A DNA stretch of 64,000 nt from Agrobacterium tumefaciens (GTDB lineage Bacteria; Pseudomonadota; Alphaproteobacteria; Rhizobiales; Rhizobiaceae), in contig NZ_CP115841.1 of the NCBI RefSeq assembly GCF_013318015.2, positions 2,480,001-2,544,000 on the forward strand. The letters run 5' to 3'. Shown here one piece after another: positions 21,681 through 31,192 of the stretch. The notes beneath the pieces were generated by a model. It searched no databases, was not told the origin of the DNA, and saw only the letters and a list, made by a program, of their open reading frames with translations. Positions within the stretch are counted from its first letter, which is position 1, and every line of letters starts with the position of its first letter. The position numbers and the translations under genes are program-made.

Positions 21681-21696
21681 CGATTCACGTGAAACG
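21681..21696. other. Degenerate parS-like site after gyrB
   Basis: CGATTCACGTGAAACG keeps the central TTCACGTGAA core intact but differs from the consensus at three outer positions. It lies between the gyrB stop and its terminator, about 10.4 kb right of oriC. Confidence 0.5.
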
Positions 21697-21707
21697 AAAC
21701 TTTAACG

Positions 21708-21740
21708 AAAGGCCCGGCGGTCAATTTCCGCCGGGCCTTT
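21708..21740. terminator. gyrB terminator
   Basis: A 13-bp perfect stem (21708-21720 with 21728-21740) with a 7-nt loop ends in a T-run. Its A-flank could also serve the convergent nitroreductase gene. Confidence 0.88.
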
Positions 21741-21761
21741 TGTCATCTGTGTTGTCGGATA

Positions 21762-22364
21762 TCAATCGGCCTTGCCGGTGAACCGCCCCTTGAAAGCTAC
21801 GTCCGAAAGGGGGAGGCGTTTGCTGGGCACTTCCCGTTCTGCCAGATCGTCAGGAAGAACAGCCTTGTCGGTCAATGTGCCGATGGCAACTGCGGCCTCC
21901 ACCTTATATCCATCCGGAACATCAAGCTTTTCCACGATCTGGTCTTTAAATATGCCTGCCATGCCATGGGCGTGGTAACCGAGCAGATGTGCCTGCATGG
22001 CGAGTGAAAACCATGCCGCACCGGCATCGAAGGAATGGGTCGCTGAAGGCTTTTTCTCACCCTCTCGTGAAATATTGTGGTCGCGGGAAAGGATGAAGAG
22101 TAGGACCGAGGCATTTTTTGCCCAGCGCTGGTTTCCTTCCATCAGCAGTTCCACGAAGAGCGGCCAATCCTCGCTATCCTTGTGCGCGTAGACAAACCGC
22201 CACGGTTGCTGGTTGGATGCCGATGGCGCCCAATGCGCGGCATCGAGAATGGTCAGCAGATGCTCGTTTGGCATCGCATCTCCATCGAATGCGCGCGGAG
22301 ACCACCGATCGAGGAAGAGTGGATCGACTGGATATTCGGATTGCCGGGAATTGCTGTTCGTCAC
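21762..22364 (-). CDS. Nitroreductase family flavoprotein
   Basis: 200 residues from a GTG at 22364, chosen because AAAGGA sits 7 nt upstream; an ATG 20 codons earlier (22424) is the alternative. FMN-binding signatures are RWSPRAFDGDAMP near the N-terminus and APSASNQQPWRFVYA. FSLAMQAHLLGYHAHGMAG forms the second half of the fold. Members reduce nitroaromatics, quinones or enones with NAD(P)H. The physiological substrate cannot be read from the sequence. It is a single leftward gene between gyrB and the FAH-family gene. Confidence 0.85.
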   Translation of the reverse strand: MTNSNSRQSEYPVDPLFLDRWSPRAFDGDAMPNEHLLTILDAAHWAPSASNQQPWRFVYAHKDSEDWPLFVELLMEGNQRWAKNASVLLFILSRDHNISREGEKKPSATHSFDAGAAWFSLAMQAHLLGYHAHGMAGIFKDQIVEKLDVPDGYKVEAAVAIGTLTDKAVLPDDLAEREVPSKRLPLSDVAFKGRFTGKAD

Positions 22365-22491
22365 GGGCGTGTCCTTTTGATTGTCGGGAGGGAAAAGGTA
22401 TTTTTCGAAAGTCGAAGCAGTCAAGGGGTGACAAGTATGAATGTATCGTTCATATATGCATCACCTTGTCTGACAACCGGGAGAGAGTTCC

Positions 22492-23334
22492 ATGAAATTG
22501 ATGCGCGTTGGCCAGCCTGGCCAGGAAAAACCTGCGATCCTCGACGCGGAAGGAAAAGTCCGCGATTTGTCTGCTCATGTCAAAGACATCGGCGGTGAAG
22601 CCATTTCTCCGGAAGGCCTGAAGAAGATTGCCGCCATCGACCTCGGCACTCTTCCCGTAATCTCTGAAGAGCGCATTGGCGCTTGTGTTGCCGGAACCGG
22701 AAAATTCATCTGCATCGGCCTTAATTTCTCTGACCACGCCGCTGAAACCGGTGCGACCGTACCGCCGGAACCGGTCATTTTCATGAAGGCGACCTCGGCA
22801 ATCGTCGGTCCGAACGATAACGTTGTCATTCCGCGCGGTTCTGAGAAGACCGACTGGGAAGTCGAACTCGGCGTCGTCATCGGCAAGACCGCGAAATATG
22901 TATCTGAGGCTGATGCTCTCGACTACGTCGCCGGTTATTGCGTTTCGCACGATGTTTCTGAGCGCGCGTTCCAGACCGAGCGTGCCGGACAGTGGACCAA
23001 GGGTAAATCCTGCGACACCTTCGGTCCGATCGGCCCCTGGCTGGTCACGAAGGACGAAATCACCGATCCGCAGAACCTCGGAATGTGGCTGAAGGTCAAC
23101 GGCCAGACAATGCAGGACGGCTCCAGCAAGACCATGGTTTACGGCGTCGCGCATGTCGTTTCCTATCTCAGCCAGTTCATGTCTCTGCATCCCGGCGACG
23201 TCATTTCCACCGGCACGCCTCCGGGCGTCGGCATGGGCCAGAAGCCCCCGCGTTACCTCAAGACCGGCGATGTCGTTGAACTCGGCATTGAAGGCCTCGG
23301 TTCCCAGAAACAGACCTTCGTTGCCGACATCTGA
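22492..23334 (+). CDS. Fumarylacetoacetate hydrolase (FAH) family protein
   Basis: 280 residues. The N-terminal part (MKLMRVGQPGQEKPAIL) is the usual lead domain. The FAH barrel starts at CIGLNFSDHAAE and carries the metal-binding residues in DWEVELGVVIGKTAKYV. VISTGTPPGVGMGQKPPRYL is the C-terminal signature. Relatives are annotated as ureidoglycolate lyase, acylpyruvase or 2-hydroxyhepta-2,4-diene-1,7-dioate isomerase; motifs cannot tell these apart. GGGAGAG precedes the start. A hairpin terminator follows, so it is a single-gene unit. Confidence 0.85.
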   Translation: MKLMRVGQPGQEKPAILDAEGKVRDLSAHVKDIGGEAISPEGLKKIAAIDLGTLPVISEERIGACVAGTGKFICIGLNFSDHAAETGATVPPEPVIFMKATSAIVGPNDNVVIPRGSEKTDWEVELGVVIGKTAKYVSEADALDYVAGYCVSHDVSERAFQTERAGQWTKGKSCDTFGPIGPWLVTKDEITDPQNLGMWLKVNGQTMQDGSSKTMVYGVAHVVSYLSQFMSLHPGDVISTGTPPGVGMGQKPPRYLKTGDVVELGIEGLGSQKQTFVADI

Positions 23335-23361
23335 TTATCAACAAACGTTCAACTGAAATTG

Positions 23362-23389
23362 AGGCGCCGGAGGGAAACCACCGGCGCCT
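23362..23389 (+). terminator. Terminator after the FAH-family gene
   Basis: AGGCGCCGG (23362-23370) pairs with CCGGCGCCT (23381-23389) across a 10-nt loop. A short T-rich tract (CGATTTTG) follows. Confidence 0.65.
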
Positions 23390-23459
23390 TCGATTTTGTG
23401 CAGTTGCGAAAAGCTGCTATGGTCAAAAAAAGAGCTTGATCCGCGAGGAGGCGTAATCA

Positions 23460-24692
23460 GTGTTCTACCACCTCTATGAAATGAACCATGCGGCGATGGC
23501 GCCACTGCGCGCCGGTGCCGATATGATGCGCCAGGCATGCAGCAATCCTTTGAACCCGCTTTCCAGCACCGCCTTCGGGCGAAGCCTCGACGCAGGCTTT
23601 GAGGTATTCGAGCGGCTGACGCGCCGTTACATCAAGCCGGAGTTCGGTTTGGCGACTACCACCGTCGATGACCGGACCGTTGCCGTCACTGAAGAGATCA
23701 TCTGGTCGCGTCCCTTCTGTAATCTCGTTCATTTCAAAAAAGAACTCGATGCGGCCCGCAAACCAGATCCTAAGATGCTGCTGGTGGCGCCTATGTCTGG
23801 CCACTACGCCACATTGCTGCGGGGAACGGTCGAGGCGCTGCTGCCATCCGCGGATATCTATATCACCGATTGGATCGATGCCCGCATGGTGCCAGTCACC
23901 GAAGGGACATTCGATCTCGACGATTACATTAGCTACGTCATCGATATGCTGCGCGAGATCGGGCCCGGCGCCCATGTGGTCGCTGTTTGTCAGCCCTCGG
24001 TTCCGGTTCTGGCCGCAGTGTCCCTGATGGAAGCCGATGGTGACGGTTTCGCGCCTGCATCCATGACGCTGATGGGCGGTCCGATCGATACGCGCATCAA
24101 TCCCACAGCCGTCAACGGTCTGGCCACGGCCAAGCCAATCGAATGGTTCCGCGACAATGTCGTCATGCAGGTACCGTGGCCGCAGCCGGCTTTTGGCCGG
24201 AATGTCTATCCCGGCTTCCTGCAATTATCCGGCTTCATGTCCATGAACCTCGACAAGCACATGACCGCACACAAGGATTTCTACCTGAACCTCGTCAAGA
24301 ACGACGGCGATTCCGCTGAGAAGCATCGCGATTTTTACGATGAATATCTGGCCGTGATGGATTTGACGGCGGAGTTCTACCTGCAGACAGTTGAAACCGT
24401 CTTCATCGAACACGCGCTTCCCAAGGGAAACATGCAGCATAGGGGCAGGGCGGTCGATCCCGCTGCCATTCGTAACGTCGCGCTGTTCACCGTGGAAGGC
24501 GAAAACGACGATATTTCCGGTGTGGGCCAGACCAAAGCCGCACACGATCTTTGCCGGAACATCCCCGATGAAAAGCGTGGGCACTACATGCAGCCCGACG
24601 TCGGGCACTACGGCGTTTTCAACGGGTCGCGTTTCCGCAAGGAGATTGTGCCGCGCATGGTGGAATTCATCCGCAAGAACCAAACTGTCTAG
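23460..24692 (+). CDS. phaZ: Intracellular polyhydroxybutyrate depolymerase
   Basis: 410 residues from a GTG start preceded by GAGGAGGCG. MFYHLYEMNHAAMAPLRAGADMM is the usual N-terminus of the intracellular PHB depolymerase family. The nucleophile region VVAVCQPSVPVLAAVSLM has Cys where extracellular esterases have Ser, matching the Cys-type active site of the Ralstonia enzyme. GENDDISGVGQTKAAHDLC and DVGHYGVFNG hold the Asp and His of the triad. There is no signal peptide, as expected for granule mobilisation in the cytoplasm. No pha synthesis genes are nearby. Confidence 0.9.
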   Translation: MFYHLYEMNHAAMAPLRAGADMMRQACSNPLNPLSSTAFGRSLDAGFEVFERLTRRYIKPEFGLATTTVDDRTVAVTEEIIWSRPFCNLVHFKKELDAARKPDPKMLLVAPMSGHYATLLRGTVEALLPSADIYITDWIDARMVPVTEGTFDLDDYISYVIDMLREIGPGAHVVAVCQPSVPVLAAVSLMEADGDGFAPASMTLMGGPIDTRINPTAVNGLATAKPIEWFRDNVVMQVPWPQPAFGRNVYPGFLQLSGFMSMNLDKHMTAHKDFYLNLVKNDGDSAEKHRDFYDEYLAVMDLTAEFYLQTVETVFIEHALPKGNMQHRGRAVDPAAIRNVALFTVEGENDDISGVGQTKAAHDLCRNIPDEKRGHYMQPDVGHYGVFNGSRFRKEIVPRMVEFIRKNQTV

Positions 24693-24760
24693 CGCTGGAA
24701 GCCAGGCGATGCCGCGCATTTGCGTGGCCAAGCCGGTGTCGAATCGGCTATGAACAGTCC

Positions 24761-25528
24761 ATGTTTTCGTTCCTCAGAAAATCCGTGAAGTCGCCGGCGC
24801 CGAAAAAGGTAGCGCCCAGCCAACGCACCGTCGAGGTGGCTGGCCGTCATGTGCCCATTACGGTGAAGGAAAATCCGCGCGCCACGCGCATCACCTTGCG
24901 CATCGAACCCGGCGGCCGGGCCATGAAGCTGACGATCCCGATGGGGCTTCACCATGGCCAGGTGGATGATTTTCTCGAAAGGCATCAGGGTTGGATTGAA
25001 GGCAAGCTTTCGAAAATCACCCCAGATGACGGTTTGTGTCATGGTGCGTCGGTTGATATTCGCGGCGTATCCCATCGTATCCATCACACTGGCAGCCTGC
25101 GTGGCCTGACTCATATCTCCAAAGACGAGGACGGCACGGCGGTATTGAAAGTCAGCGGAGCGCCCGAACACCTGCGCAGACGGGTGGCCATGTTTTTGAA
25201 AAAGGAAGCGAAGGCTGATCTGGAGAGGCTTGTTGCGGTTCACGCGAGCGCGGCCGGAAAGCCAGTGCGATCCATCAGCATGAAGGACACCCGCAGCCGC
25301 TGGGGTTCGTGTTCCCATGATGGAAATCTGAGTTTCTCGTGGCGTATCGTCATGGCTCCGGAAAAGGTCATCGATTATCTCGCAGCCCACGAGGTTGCGC
25401 ATCTGCGGGAAATGAACCACGGCCCGAAATTCTGGGCCCTGTGCGAAAAACTCTGCCCGCATACGCAGGAAGCCAAGGAATGGCTGAAGCGTCACGGCTC
25501 TAAACTCCACGCCATCGATTTTGATTGA
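24761..25528 (+). CDS. DUF45 / YgjP-type metal-dependent hydrolase
   Basis: 255 residues. The zinc-peptidase motif HEVAHLREMNHGPKFW lies near residues 210-225, and the SRWGSCS motif typical of the YgjP/WLM-like group lies about 35 residues earlier. The N-terminal half (residues 1-100) is the strand-rich DUF45 lead region. The substrate is unknown. It has no signal peptide and so is probably cytoplasmic. It stands between phaZ and trpF, with a parS-like site in the downstream gap. Confidence 0.85.
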   Translation: MFSFLRKSVKSPAPKKVAPSQRTVEVAGRHVPITVKENPRATRITLRIEPGGRAMKLTIPMGLHHGQVDDFLERHQGWIEGKLSKITPDDGLCHGASVDIRGVSHRIHHTGSLRGLTHISKDEDGTAVLKVSGAPEHLRRRVAMFLKKEAKADLERLVAVHASAAGKPVRSISMKDTRSRWGSCSHDGNLSFSWRIVMAPEKVIDYLAAHEVAHLREMNHGPKFWALCEKLCPHTQEAKEWLKRHGSKLHAIDFD

Positions 25529-25552
25529 AAGTGGAGGCGTGCATCGCCATCT

Positions 25553-25568
25553 GGATTCACGTGAAACA
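25553..25568. other. parS-like site between the DUF45 gene and trpF
   Basis: GGATTCACGTGAAACA differs from the consensus at two positions, and the TTCACGTGAAAC core is intact. It lies about 14 kb right of oriC in a 102-bp noncoding gap. Confidence 0.7.
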
Positions 25569-25630
25569 TTCCATGGAAAACGGGTGCGATTTGGCTCGAC
25601 TCTTGTCGCATTTCGTGTCAGGTCGCGGGT

Positions 25631-26293
25631 ATGAAACCGGATATCAAGATTTGCGGATTGAAGACACCGGAAGCGCTGGAGCGTGCCGTCAGGCGCGGCG
25701 CCTCCCATGTCGGCTTTATTTTCTTTGAAAAGAGCCCCCGCAACATCGAGCCCGATATCGCCGGCAGGCTGGCGGAAGCCGCCCGTGGCGCCGCAAAGGT
25801 TGTCGCCGTTACCGTCAATGCCGACAATGATGATCTGGACGAGATCGTTGATCTGCTGAGACCGGATATTCTGCAATTGCACGGCAGTGAAAGCCCGGAG
25901 AGGGTGCTGAACATCAAAGCACTCTACGGCCTTCCGGTAATGAAGGCGCTTTCCGTTCGCGACGCCGCTGATCTTGCCAAGATTGATCCCTATATAGGCA
26001 TAGCCGACCGTTTCCTGCTGGATGCCAAGGCGCCTGCGGGTTCCGATTTGCCGGGCGGCAACGGAGTATCCTTCGACTGGACCATCCTGCGCTCTCTTGA
26101 CGGAAGTATCGATTACATGCTTTCCGGGGGATTGAACAAGGACAATGTCGCGGAGGCTCTGGCCGAAACCGGAGCTGGCGGACTGGATTTGTCGTCCGGT
26201 GTGGAGAGCGCGCCGGGCGTCAAGGATCTTGCGATGATTGATGCATTCTTCGATGTGGTGAATGATTGGTCGAAAGGCCCAAAGGGAGCTTGA
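25631..26293 (+). CDS. trpF: Phosphoribosylanthranilate isomerase TrpF
   Basis: 220 residues. [28 protein letters not shown] is the TrpF start with the catalytic Cys (KICG). [12 protein letters not shown] and [16 protein letters not shown] (phosphate-binding) complete the barrel. It isomerises PRA to CdRP in tryptophan synthesis. trpB starts one base after its stop, so trpF-trpB-trpA are one operon; trpC, trpD and trpE are not in the window. I saw no leader peptide or attenuator upstream. Confidence 0.95.
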   Translation: MKPDIKICGLKTPEALERAVRRGASHVGFIFFEKSPRNIEPDIAGRLAEAARGAAKVVAVTVNADNDDLDEIVDLLRPDILQLHGSESPERVLNIKALYGLPVMKALSVRDAADLAKIDPYIGIADRFLLDAKAPAGSDLPGGNGVSFDWTILRSLDGSIDYMLSGGLNKDNVAEALAETGAGGLDLSSGVESAPGVKDLAMIDAFFDVVNDWSKGPKGA

Positions 26294-26294
26294 A

Positions 26295-27515
26295 GTGAAC
26301 GACGCGCCAACACCCAATTCTTTCCGCGCCGGTCCCGATGAGGACGGCCGTTTTGGCATTTACGGAGGCCGCTTCGTTGCCGAAACGCTGATGCCGCTCA
26401 TTCTGGATTTGCAGGCGGAGTGGGACAAGGCAAAGACCGATCCCGAATTTCAGGCAGAACTCAAATATCTCGGCGCTCATTACACTGGCCGCCCGAGCCC
26501 GCTTTATTTCGCGGAACGCCTGACGGCCGAACTGGGCGGCGCCAAGATCTATTTCAAGCGCGAAGAGCTGAATCACACCGGCTCGCACAAGATCAATAAT
26601 TGCCTTGGCCAGATCCTGCTTGCCAAGCGCATGGGCAAGACCCGTATCATTGCCGAAACCGGTGCCGGCCAGCACGGCGTTGCCTCGGCGACCGTCGCCG
26701 CACGCTTCGGCCTGCCCTGCGTCGTTTATATGGGCGCGACGGATGTTGCCCGTCAGGCGCCGAATGTTTTCCGCATGAAGCTTCTGGGCGCTGAGGTAAA
26801 GCCGGTAACGGCCGGCCACGGCACTCTGAAAGATGCCATGAACGAGGCGCTGCGCGACTGGGTCACCAATGTCGACGACACCTATTACCTGATCGGCACA
26901 GCTGCCGGCCCGCATCCCTATCCGGAAATGGTTCGCGATTTCCAGGCCGTCATCGGTGAGGAAGCAAAGGCACAGATGCTGGAGGCGGAGGGCCGTCTTC
27001 CGGATATGGTCATTGCGGCTGTCGGCGGTGGCTCGAATGCCATCGGCATCTTCCATCCTTTCCTTGATGACAAGAGTGTCCGTATCGTCGGCGTCGAGGC
27101 TGGCGGCAGGGGTCTTTCGGGTGAGGAGCATTGCGCTTCGATCACGGCCGGTTCGCCGGGGGTTCTGCACGGAAACCGCACCTACCTTCTTCAGGATGCG
27201 GATGGCCAGATCAAGGAAGGCCATTCCATCTCCGCAGGTCTCGATTATCCCGGCATCGGCCCTGAGCATTCCTGGCTGAACGATATCGGCCGCGTGGAAT
27301 ATGTACCGATCATGGACCACGAGGCGCTGGACGCCTTCCAGATGCTCACCCGCCTCGAAGGCATCATTCCCGCTCTGGAGCCAAGCCACGCGCTGGCGGA
27401 AGTCATCAAGCGCGCACCGAAGATGGGCAAGGATGAGATCATCCTGATGAATCTCTCGGGTCGTGGGGACAAGGATGTCCACACCGTCAGCAAGTTCCTC
27501 GGAATGGAAATGTAA
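26295..27515 (+). CDS. trpB: Tryptophan synthase beta chain
   Basis: 406 residues from the GTG at 26295, supported by AAGGGAG about 8 nt upstream; the in-frame ATG at 26262 lies inside trpF and is rejected. [38 protein letters not shown] holds the PLP lysine. [10 protein letters not shown] is the phosphate loop. It joins indole and serine to make tryptophan in the alpha2-beta2 complex. It is followed after 4 bp by trpA. Confidence 0.97.
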   Translation: MNDAPTPNSFRAGPDEDGRFGIYGGRFVAETLMPLILDLQAEWDKAKTDPEFQAELKYLGAHYTGRPSPLYFAERLTAELGGAKIYFKREELNHTGSHKINNCLGQILLAKRMGKTRIIAETGAGQHGVASATVAARFGLPCVVYMGATDVARQAPNVFRMKLLGAEVKPVTAGHGTLKDAMNEALRDWVTNVDDTYYLIGTAAGPHPYPEMVRDFQAVIGEEAKAQMLEAEGRLPDMVIAAVGGGSNAIGIFHPFLDDKSVRIVGVEAGGRGLSGEEHCASITAGSPGVLHGNRTYLLQDADGQIKEGHSISAGLDYPGIGPEHSWLNDIGRVEYVPIMDHEALDAFQMLTRLEGIIPALEPSHALAEVIKRAPKMGKDEIILMNLSGRGDKDVHTVSKFLGMEM

Positions 27516-27519
27516 GACC

Positions 27520-28359
27520 ATGACTGCACGTATGGACAAGCGCTTTGCCGATCTGCGCGCTGAAAACCGCCCGGCTCTGATTACCTATTTCATGGGCGGC
27601 GACCCGGATTTCGAAACCTCGCTCGGCATCATGAAGGCCCTGCCGGAAGCAGGCGCCGACGTTATCGAGCTCGGCATGCCGTTTTCCGACCCGATGGCGG
27701 ATGGCCCGGCGATCCAGCTGGCAGGACAGCGCGCGCTGAAAGGCGGCCAGACGCTGAAAACCACGCTCGATCTCGCCCGCGAGTTCCGCAAGGAAGACGA
27801 CGCGACCCCGATCGTGATGATGGGATATTACAATCCGATCTACATCTACGGCGTCGACAAATTTCTGGACGATGCGTTGGCGGCTGGCGTCGATGGTCTG
27901 ATCGTGGTCGATCTGCCGCCTGAAATGGATGATGAGCTTTGCGTGCCCGCCTTGGCGCGCGGCGTGAATTTCATCCGTCTCGCCACGCCGACGACGGATG
28001 GCAAGCGCTTGCCGACCGTTCTTAAAAATACCTCAGGTTTCGTCTATTACGTATCGATGAACGGTATTACCGGTTCCGCACTGCCCGATCCCTCGTTGAT
28101 CTCAGGCGCGGTCGGTCGTATCAAGGCGCATACGGAACTGCCGGTTTGCGTCGGTTTTGGTGTCAAGACGGCCGATCATGCCAAAGCGATCGGTGCCGTG
28201 GCGGATGGCGTGGTGGTCGGTTCGGCCATCGTCAACCAGATTGCCGGCAGTCTGACGAAGGACGGGCAGGCAACCGCCGATACCGTGCCATCCGTCACGA
28301 CGCTGGTAAAAGGACTTTCAACGGGCGTGCGTGCGTCGCGCCTTGCCGCTGCGGAATAA
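27520..28359 (+). CDS. trpA: Tryptophan synthase alpha chain
   Basis: 279 residues from the ATG at 27520. Upstream in-frame starts lie inside trpB and are rejected. [15 protein letters not shown], the catalytic Glu in [16 protein letters not shown] and [14 protein letters not shown] are the family markers. It cleaves indole-3-glycerol phosphate and channels indole to TrpB. accD follows after 27 bp with its own ribosome site, so the operon appears to continue into fatty-acid and folate genes. Confidence 0.97.
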   Translation: MTARMDKRFADLRAENRPALITYFMGGDPDFETSLGIMKALPEAGADVIELGMPFSDPMADGPAIQLAGQRALKGGQTLKTTLDLAREFRKEDDATPIVMMGYYNPIYIYGVDKFLDDALAAGVDGLIVVDLPPEMDDELCVPALARGVNFIRLATPTTDGKRLPTVLKNTSGFVYYVSMNGITGSALPDPSLISGAVGRIKAHTELPVCVGFGVKTADHAKAIGAVADGVVVGSAIVNQIAGSLTKDGQATADTVPSVTTLVKGLSTGVRASRLAAAE

Positions 28360-28386
28360 GCGCGCGGCCCAGTCAGGAGTAGTCAG

Positions 28387-29280
28387 TTGAACTGGATCAC
28401 CAATTACGTACGGCCCCGGATCAATTCCATGCTTGGCCGCCGCCCGGAGGTTCCTGAGAACCTGTGGATCAAGTGCCCGGAAACGGGCGAGATGGTCTTC
28501 CACAAGGATCTGGAAGATAACAAGTGGGTCATTCCCGCTTCCGGTTACCACATGAAGATGCCGGCAAAGGCGCGTCTCGTCGATCTTTTCGATGGTGGCG
28601 TCTATGAGGCCTTGCCGCAGCCGAAGGTAGCGCAGGATCCGCTGAAGTTCCGCGATTCCAAGAAATACACCGACCGTCTGCGCGACAGCCGCACGAAGAC
28701 CGAGCAGGAAGATACTATCCTTGCCGGCGTTGGCCTCCTGAAAGGCCTGAAGATCGTTGCCGTTGTGCATGAATTCCAGTTCATGGGCGGTTCTCTCGGC
28801 ATCGCGGCCGGCGAAGCCATCGTCAAGGCGTTCGAGCGCGCCATTTCCGAGCGTTGCCCGCTGGTCATGTTCCCGGCCTCCGGTGGGGCCCGCATGCAGG
28901 AAGGCATTCTGTCACTGATGCAGCTGCCGCGCACCACGGTTGCTGTCAATATGCTGAAAGAAGCAGGCATGCCCTACATCGTGGTTCTGACGAACCCGAC
29001 GACGGGTGGTGTCACTGCTTCCTACGCCATGCTGGGCGACGTGCATATTGCCGAGCCGGGCGCCGAAATCTGCTTTGCGGGCAAGCGCGTGATCGAACAG
29101 ACCATTCGCGAAAAGCTGCCTGAAGGCTTCCAGACATCGGAATACCTGCTGGAGCACGGCATGGTGGATATGGTGATCGATCGCCGCGAAATTCCCGATA
29201 CGCTGGCAAGCCTTCTCAAGATCATGACGAAGGCTCCGGCAGAAGCAAACGCGGTCATTCCGCTTGCGGCTTCGGCCTGA
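28387..29280 (+). CDS. accD: Acetyl-CoA carboxylase carboxyltransferase beta subunit
   Basis: 297 residues from a TTG start with AGGAG at 28376-28380. The carboxyltransferase core ([54 protein letters not shown]) is complete. The N-terminal zinc ribbon is degenerate: of the four cysteines seen in E. coli only C30 remains, with Thr33, Ile49 and Ser52 at the other positions. It forms malonyl-CoA with AccA, which is not in the window. It sits between trpA and folC, the usual trpFBA-accD-folC order. Confidence 0.96.
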   Translation: MNWITNYVRPRINSMLGRRPEVPENLWIKCPETGEMVFHKDLEDNKWVIPASGYHMKMPAKARLVDLFDGGVYEALPQPKVAQDPLKFRDSKKYTDRLRDSRTKTEQEDTILAGVGLLKGLKIVAVVHEFQFMGGSLGIAAGEAIVKAFERAISERCPLVMFPASGGARMQEGILSLMQLPRTTVAVNMLKEAGMPYIVVLTNPTTGGVTASYAMLGDVHIAEPGAEICFAGKRVIEQTIREKLPEGFQTSEYLLEHGMVDMVIDRREIPDTLASLLKIMTKAPAEANAVIPLAASA

Positions 29281-29401
29281 CGGAAAAATATGTCGCCCGG
29301 AGGCGGGAAGCGCCTTCGGGATGACGTTACACGTTGCATGATTTCATCTCGGGTGCGGCGGACAAATGGCCAATACAACGCCTGAAAGGCGAACAGAAGA
29401 T

Positions 29402-30745
29402 ATGACGAAGCCCGCAATCGGCGAGGCCGAACAGATCATCGAAAAGCTGATGCAGCTTCACCCCAAGGGTTTTGATCTTTCACTGGACAGAATTTCCCGT
29501 CTTCTGGAAAAACTAGGCAGCCCTCAGAAAAGGTTGCCGCCGGTTATTCATGTCGCAGGCACCAACGGCAAGGGTTCGGTTACGGCCTTTTGCCGCGCAT
29601 TACTGGAGGCGGCAGGACTTTCCGTGCACGTTCACACCTCTCCGCATCTCGTGAACTGGCATGAACGTTATCGCATCGGCGTTTCCGGCGAAAAAGGCCG
29701 TTATGTCGATGATGCCGTCTTTGCGGATGCGCTGCGCCGCATCGAAGCTGCCAACGGCGGCCAGATGATAACGGTTTTCGAAATTCTGACCGCCGCGATG
29801 TTTCTGCTCTTCGCGGAGCATCCGGCAGATGCTGCCGTGGTCGAGGTTGGACTCGGTGGGCGCTTCGATGCGACCAATGTGATCAACAACCCGGCCGTTT
29901 CCGTTATCATGCCGATATCGCTCGATCATCAGGCCTATCTCGGCGACCGGGTGGAATTGATTGCCGCTGAAAAGGCCGGCATCATGAAGTCGGGTTCCCC
30001 TGTCGTCATTGGTCATCAGCAGTATGATGCGGCGCTGGATACCCTCGTTTCCACGGCTGAGCGTCTTGGTTGCCCGGCATCAGTCTATGGGCAGGATTTT
30101 TCCGCCCATGAAGAATTCGGCCGTATGGTCTACCAGGATGAATTCGGCCTGACCGATGCGCCGCTGCCACGTCTTCCCGGTCGCCACCAGCTTGCCAATG
30201 CCGCTGCCGCGATCCGGGCCGTCAAGGCTGCCGGTTTTGAGGTGACGGAGCGGATGATCGAAAAGGCCATGACAACAGTGGAATGGCCCGGCCGTCTTCA
30301 GCGTGTCCTAACCGGAAAAATCGCTGAAATCGCTCCGAAGGATGCGGAAATCTGGATCGATGGTGGTCACAACCCAGGCGCGGGCGAAGTCATTGCCGAG
30401 GCAATGGCGGGGTTTGAAGAAAAGACACCGCGCCCGCTCTTCATCATTGCCGGCATGATCAACACCAAGGATCCGGTGGGTTATTTCAAGGCTTTCGCCG
30501 ATATCGCGGAGTATGTCTTCACGGTTCCAATCGGCGGTACAGATGCCGCGATCGATCCCGTCGTGCTTGCCCATGCGGCCTTTGATGCCGGTCTGGTTGC
30601 GGCACCTACATCTTCGCTGACCGAGGCGCTGGACGAGCTATCGCGTCGCTTCGATCCCGAAGGGCCGCCGCCGCGCATCCTGATTGGCGGCTCGCTTTAT
30701 CTTGCCGGAAACGCGCTTGCATTGAACGGTACGGCTCCCGAATAA
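29402..30745 (+). CDS. folC: Bifunctional folylpolyglutamate synthase / dihydrofolate synthase
   Basis: 447 residues from the ATG at 29402; an ATG 12 codons earlier (29366) is also possible, as neither has a strong ribosome site. The ATP loop VIHVAGTNGKGSVTAFCRALLEAAG and the folate region HTSPHLVNWHERYRI are diagnostic, with SLDHQAYLGD and WIDGGHNPGAG further on. It adds glutamate to dihydropteroate and to folates. A 10-bp imperfect hairpin in the accD-folC gap (29296-29320) lacks a U-run. A strong terminator follows the stop. Confidence 0.94.
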   Translation: MTKPAIGEAEQIIEKLMQLHPKGFDLSLDRISRLLEKLGSPQKRLPPVIHVAGTNGKGSVTAFCRALLEAAGLSVHVHTSPHLVNWHERYRIGVSGEKGRYVDDAVFADALRRIEAANGGQMITVFEILTAAMFLLFAEHPADAAVVEVGLGGRFDATNVINNPAVSVIMPISLDHQAYLGDRVELIAAEKAGIMKSGSPVVIGHQQYDAALDTLVSTAERLGCPASVYGQDFSAHEEFGRMVYQDEFGLTDAPLPRLPGRHQLANAAAAIRAVKAAGFEVTERMIEKAMTTVEWPGRLQRVLTGKIAEIAPKDAEIWIDGGHNPGAGEVIAEAMAGFEEKTPRPLFIIAGMINTKDPVGYFKAFADIAEYVFTVPIGGTDAAIDPVVLAHAAFDAGLVAAPTSSLTEALDELSRRFDPEGPPPRILIGGSLYLAGNALALNGTAPE

Positions 30746-30773
30746 AAAAGCCCGGCATCGCTGCCGGGCTTTT
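30746..30773. terminator. Bidirectional terminator between folC and trxA
   Basis: A 12-bp perfect stem AAAAGCCCGGCA/TGCCGGGCTTTT with loop TCGC has A- and T-runs on its two sides. It lies directly after the folC stop and serves the convergent genes. Confidence 0.9.
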
Positions 30774-30794
30774 CTTTATTCCATGGAAAATTGC

Positions 30795-31115
30795 TTACGC
30801 GGCGCCGGAAATCCAGGCCGAAAGCGCTGTCTTGGGCGCAGCGCCGACCTTGATGTCAGCCACTTCGCCGCTCTTGAAGATGGCAAGAGTCGGGATGGAG
30901 CGAACGCCGAACTGGGCAGCCAGTTCCGGGTTTTCGTCGATGTTGAGCTTTGCGACCTTGACCTTGCCGGCAAGCTCGGACGAAATTTCTTCAAGGCTCG
31001 GCGCGATCATTTTGCACGGACCGCACCATTCGGCCCAGAAATCCACCACGACGGGTTCGGAGGATTCGAGGACTTCGGACTGGAAGTTGGCGGCGTCGAC
31101 TTTTACGGTAGCCAT
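30795..31115 (-). CDS. trxA: Thioredoxin
   Basis: 106 residues from the ATG at 31115, preceded by AAAGGAGAG; an upstream in-frame ATG would add a nonhomologous 27 residues. [17 protein letters not shown] contains the redox pair WCGPC, and the cis-proline loop is SIPTLAIF. It is the main cytoplasmic disulphide reductase partner of TrxB. It lies 77 bp downstream of addA at the end of the divL-addA run, and the strong ribosome site suggests much higher expression than addA. Confidence 0.96.
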   Translation of the reverse strand: MATVKVDAANFQSEVLESSEPVVVDFWAEWCGPCKMIAPSLEEISSELAGKVKVAKLNIDENPELAAQFGVRSIPTLAIFKSGEVADIKVGAAPKTALSAWISGAA

Positions 31116-31192
31116 ATCTGGCTCTCCTTTCAGTGAATCTTTTCCACTATCGATGTGATGCGGGCGCGTCGAAATTTCAATGCCCCGGTATC

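Noticed and set aside
25529..25630. Small gene or leader peptide before trpF
   Set aside because: Short frames here have no ribosome site and no run of Trp codons; the gap is explained by the parS-like site.
24689..26359. 556-codon open frame opposite the DUF45 gene and trpF
   Set aside because: It covers two genes with clear motifs and the intergenic parS-like site; no family features of its own.
29296..29320. 10-bp imperfect hairpin between accD and folC as a terminator
   Set aside because: No U-run follows on the plus strand, and one pair is a G-U wobble. It may affect mRNA stability but is not supported as a terminator.
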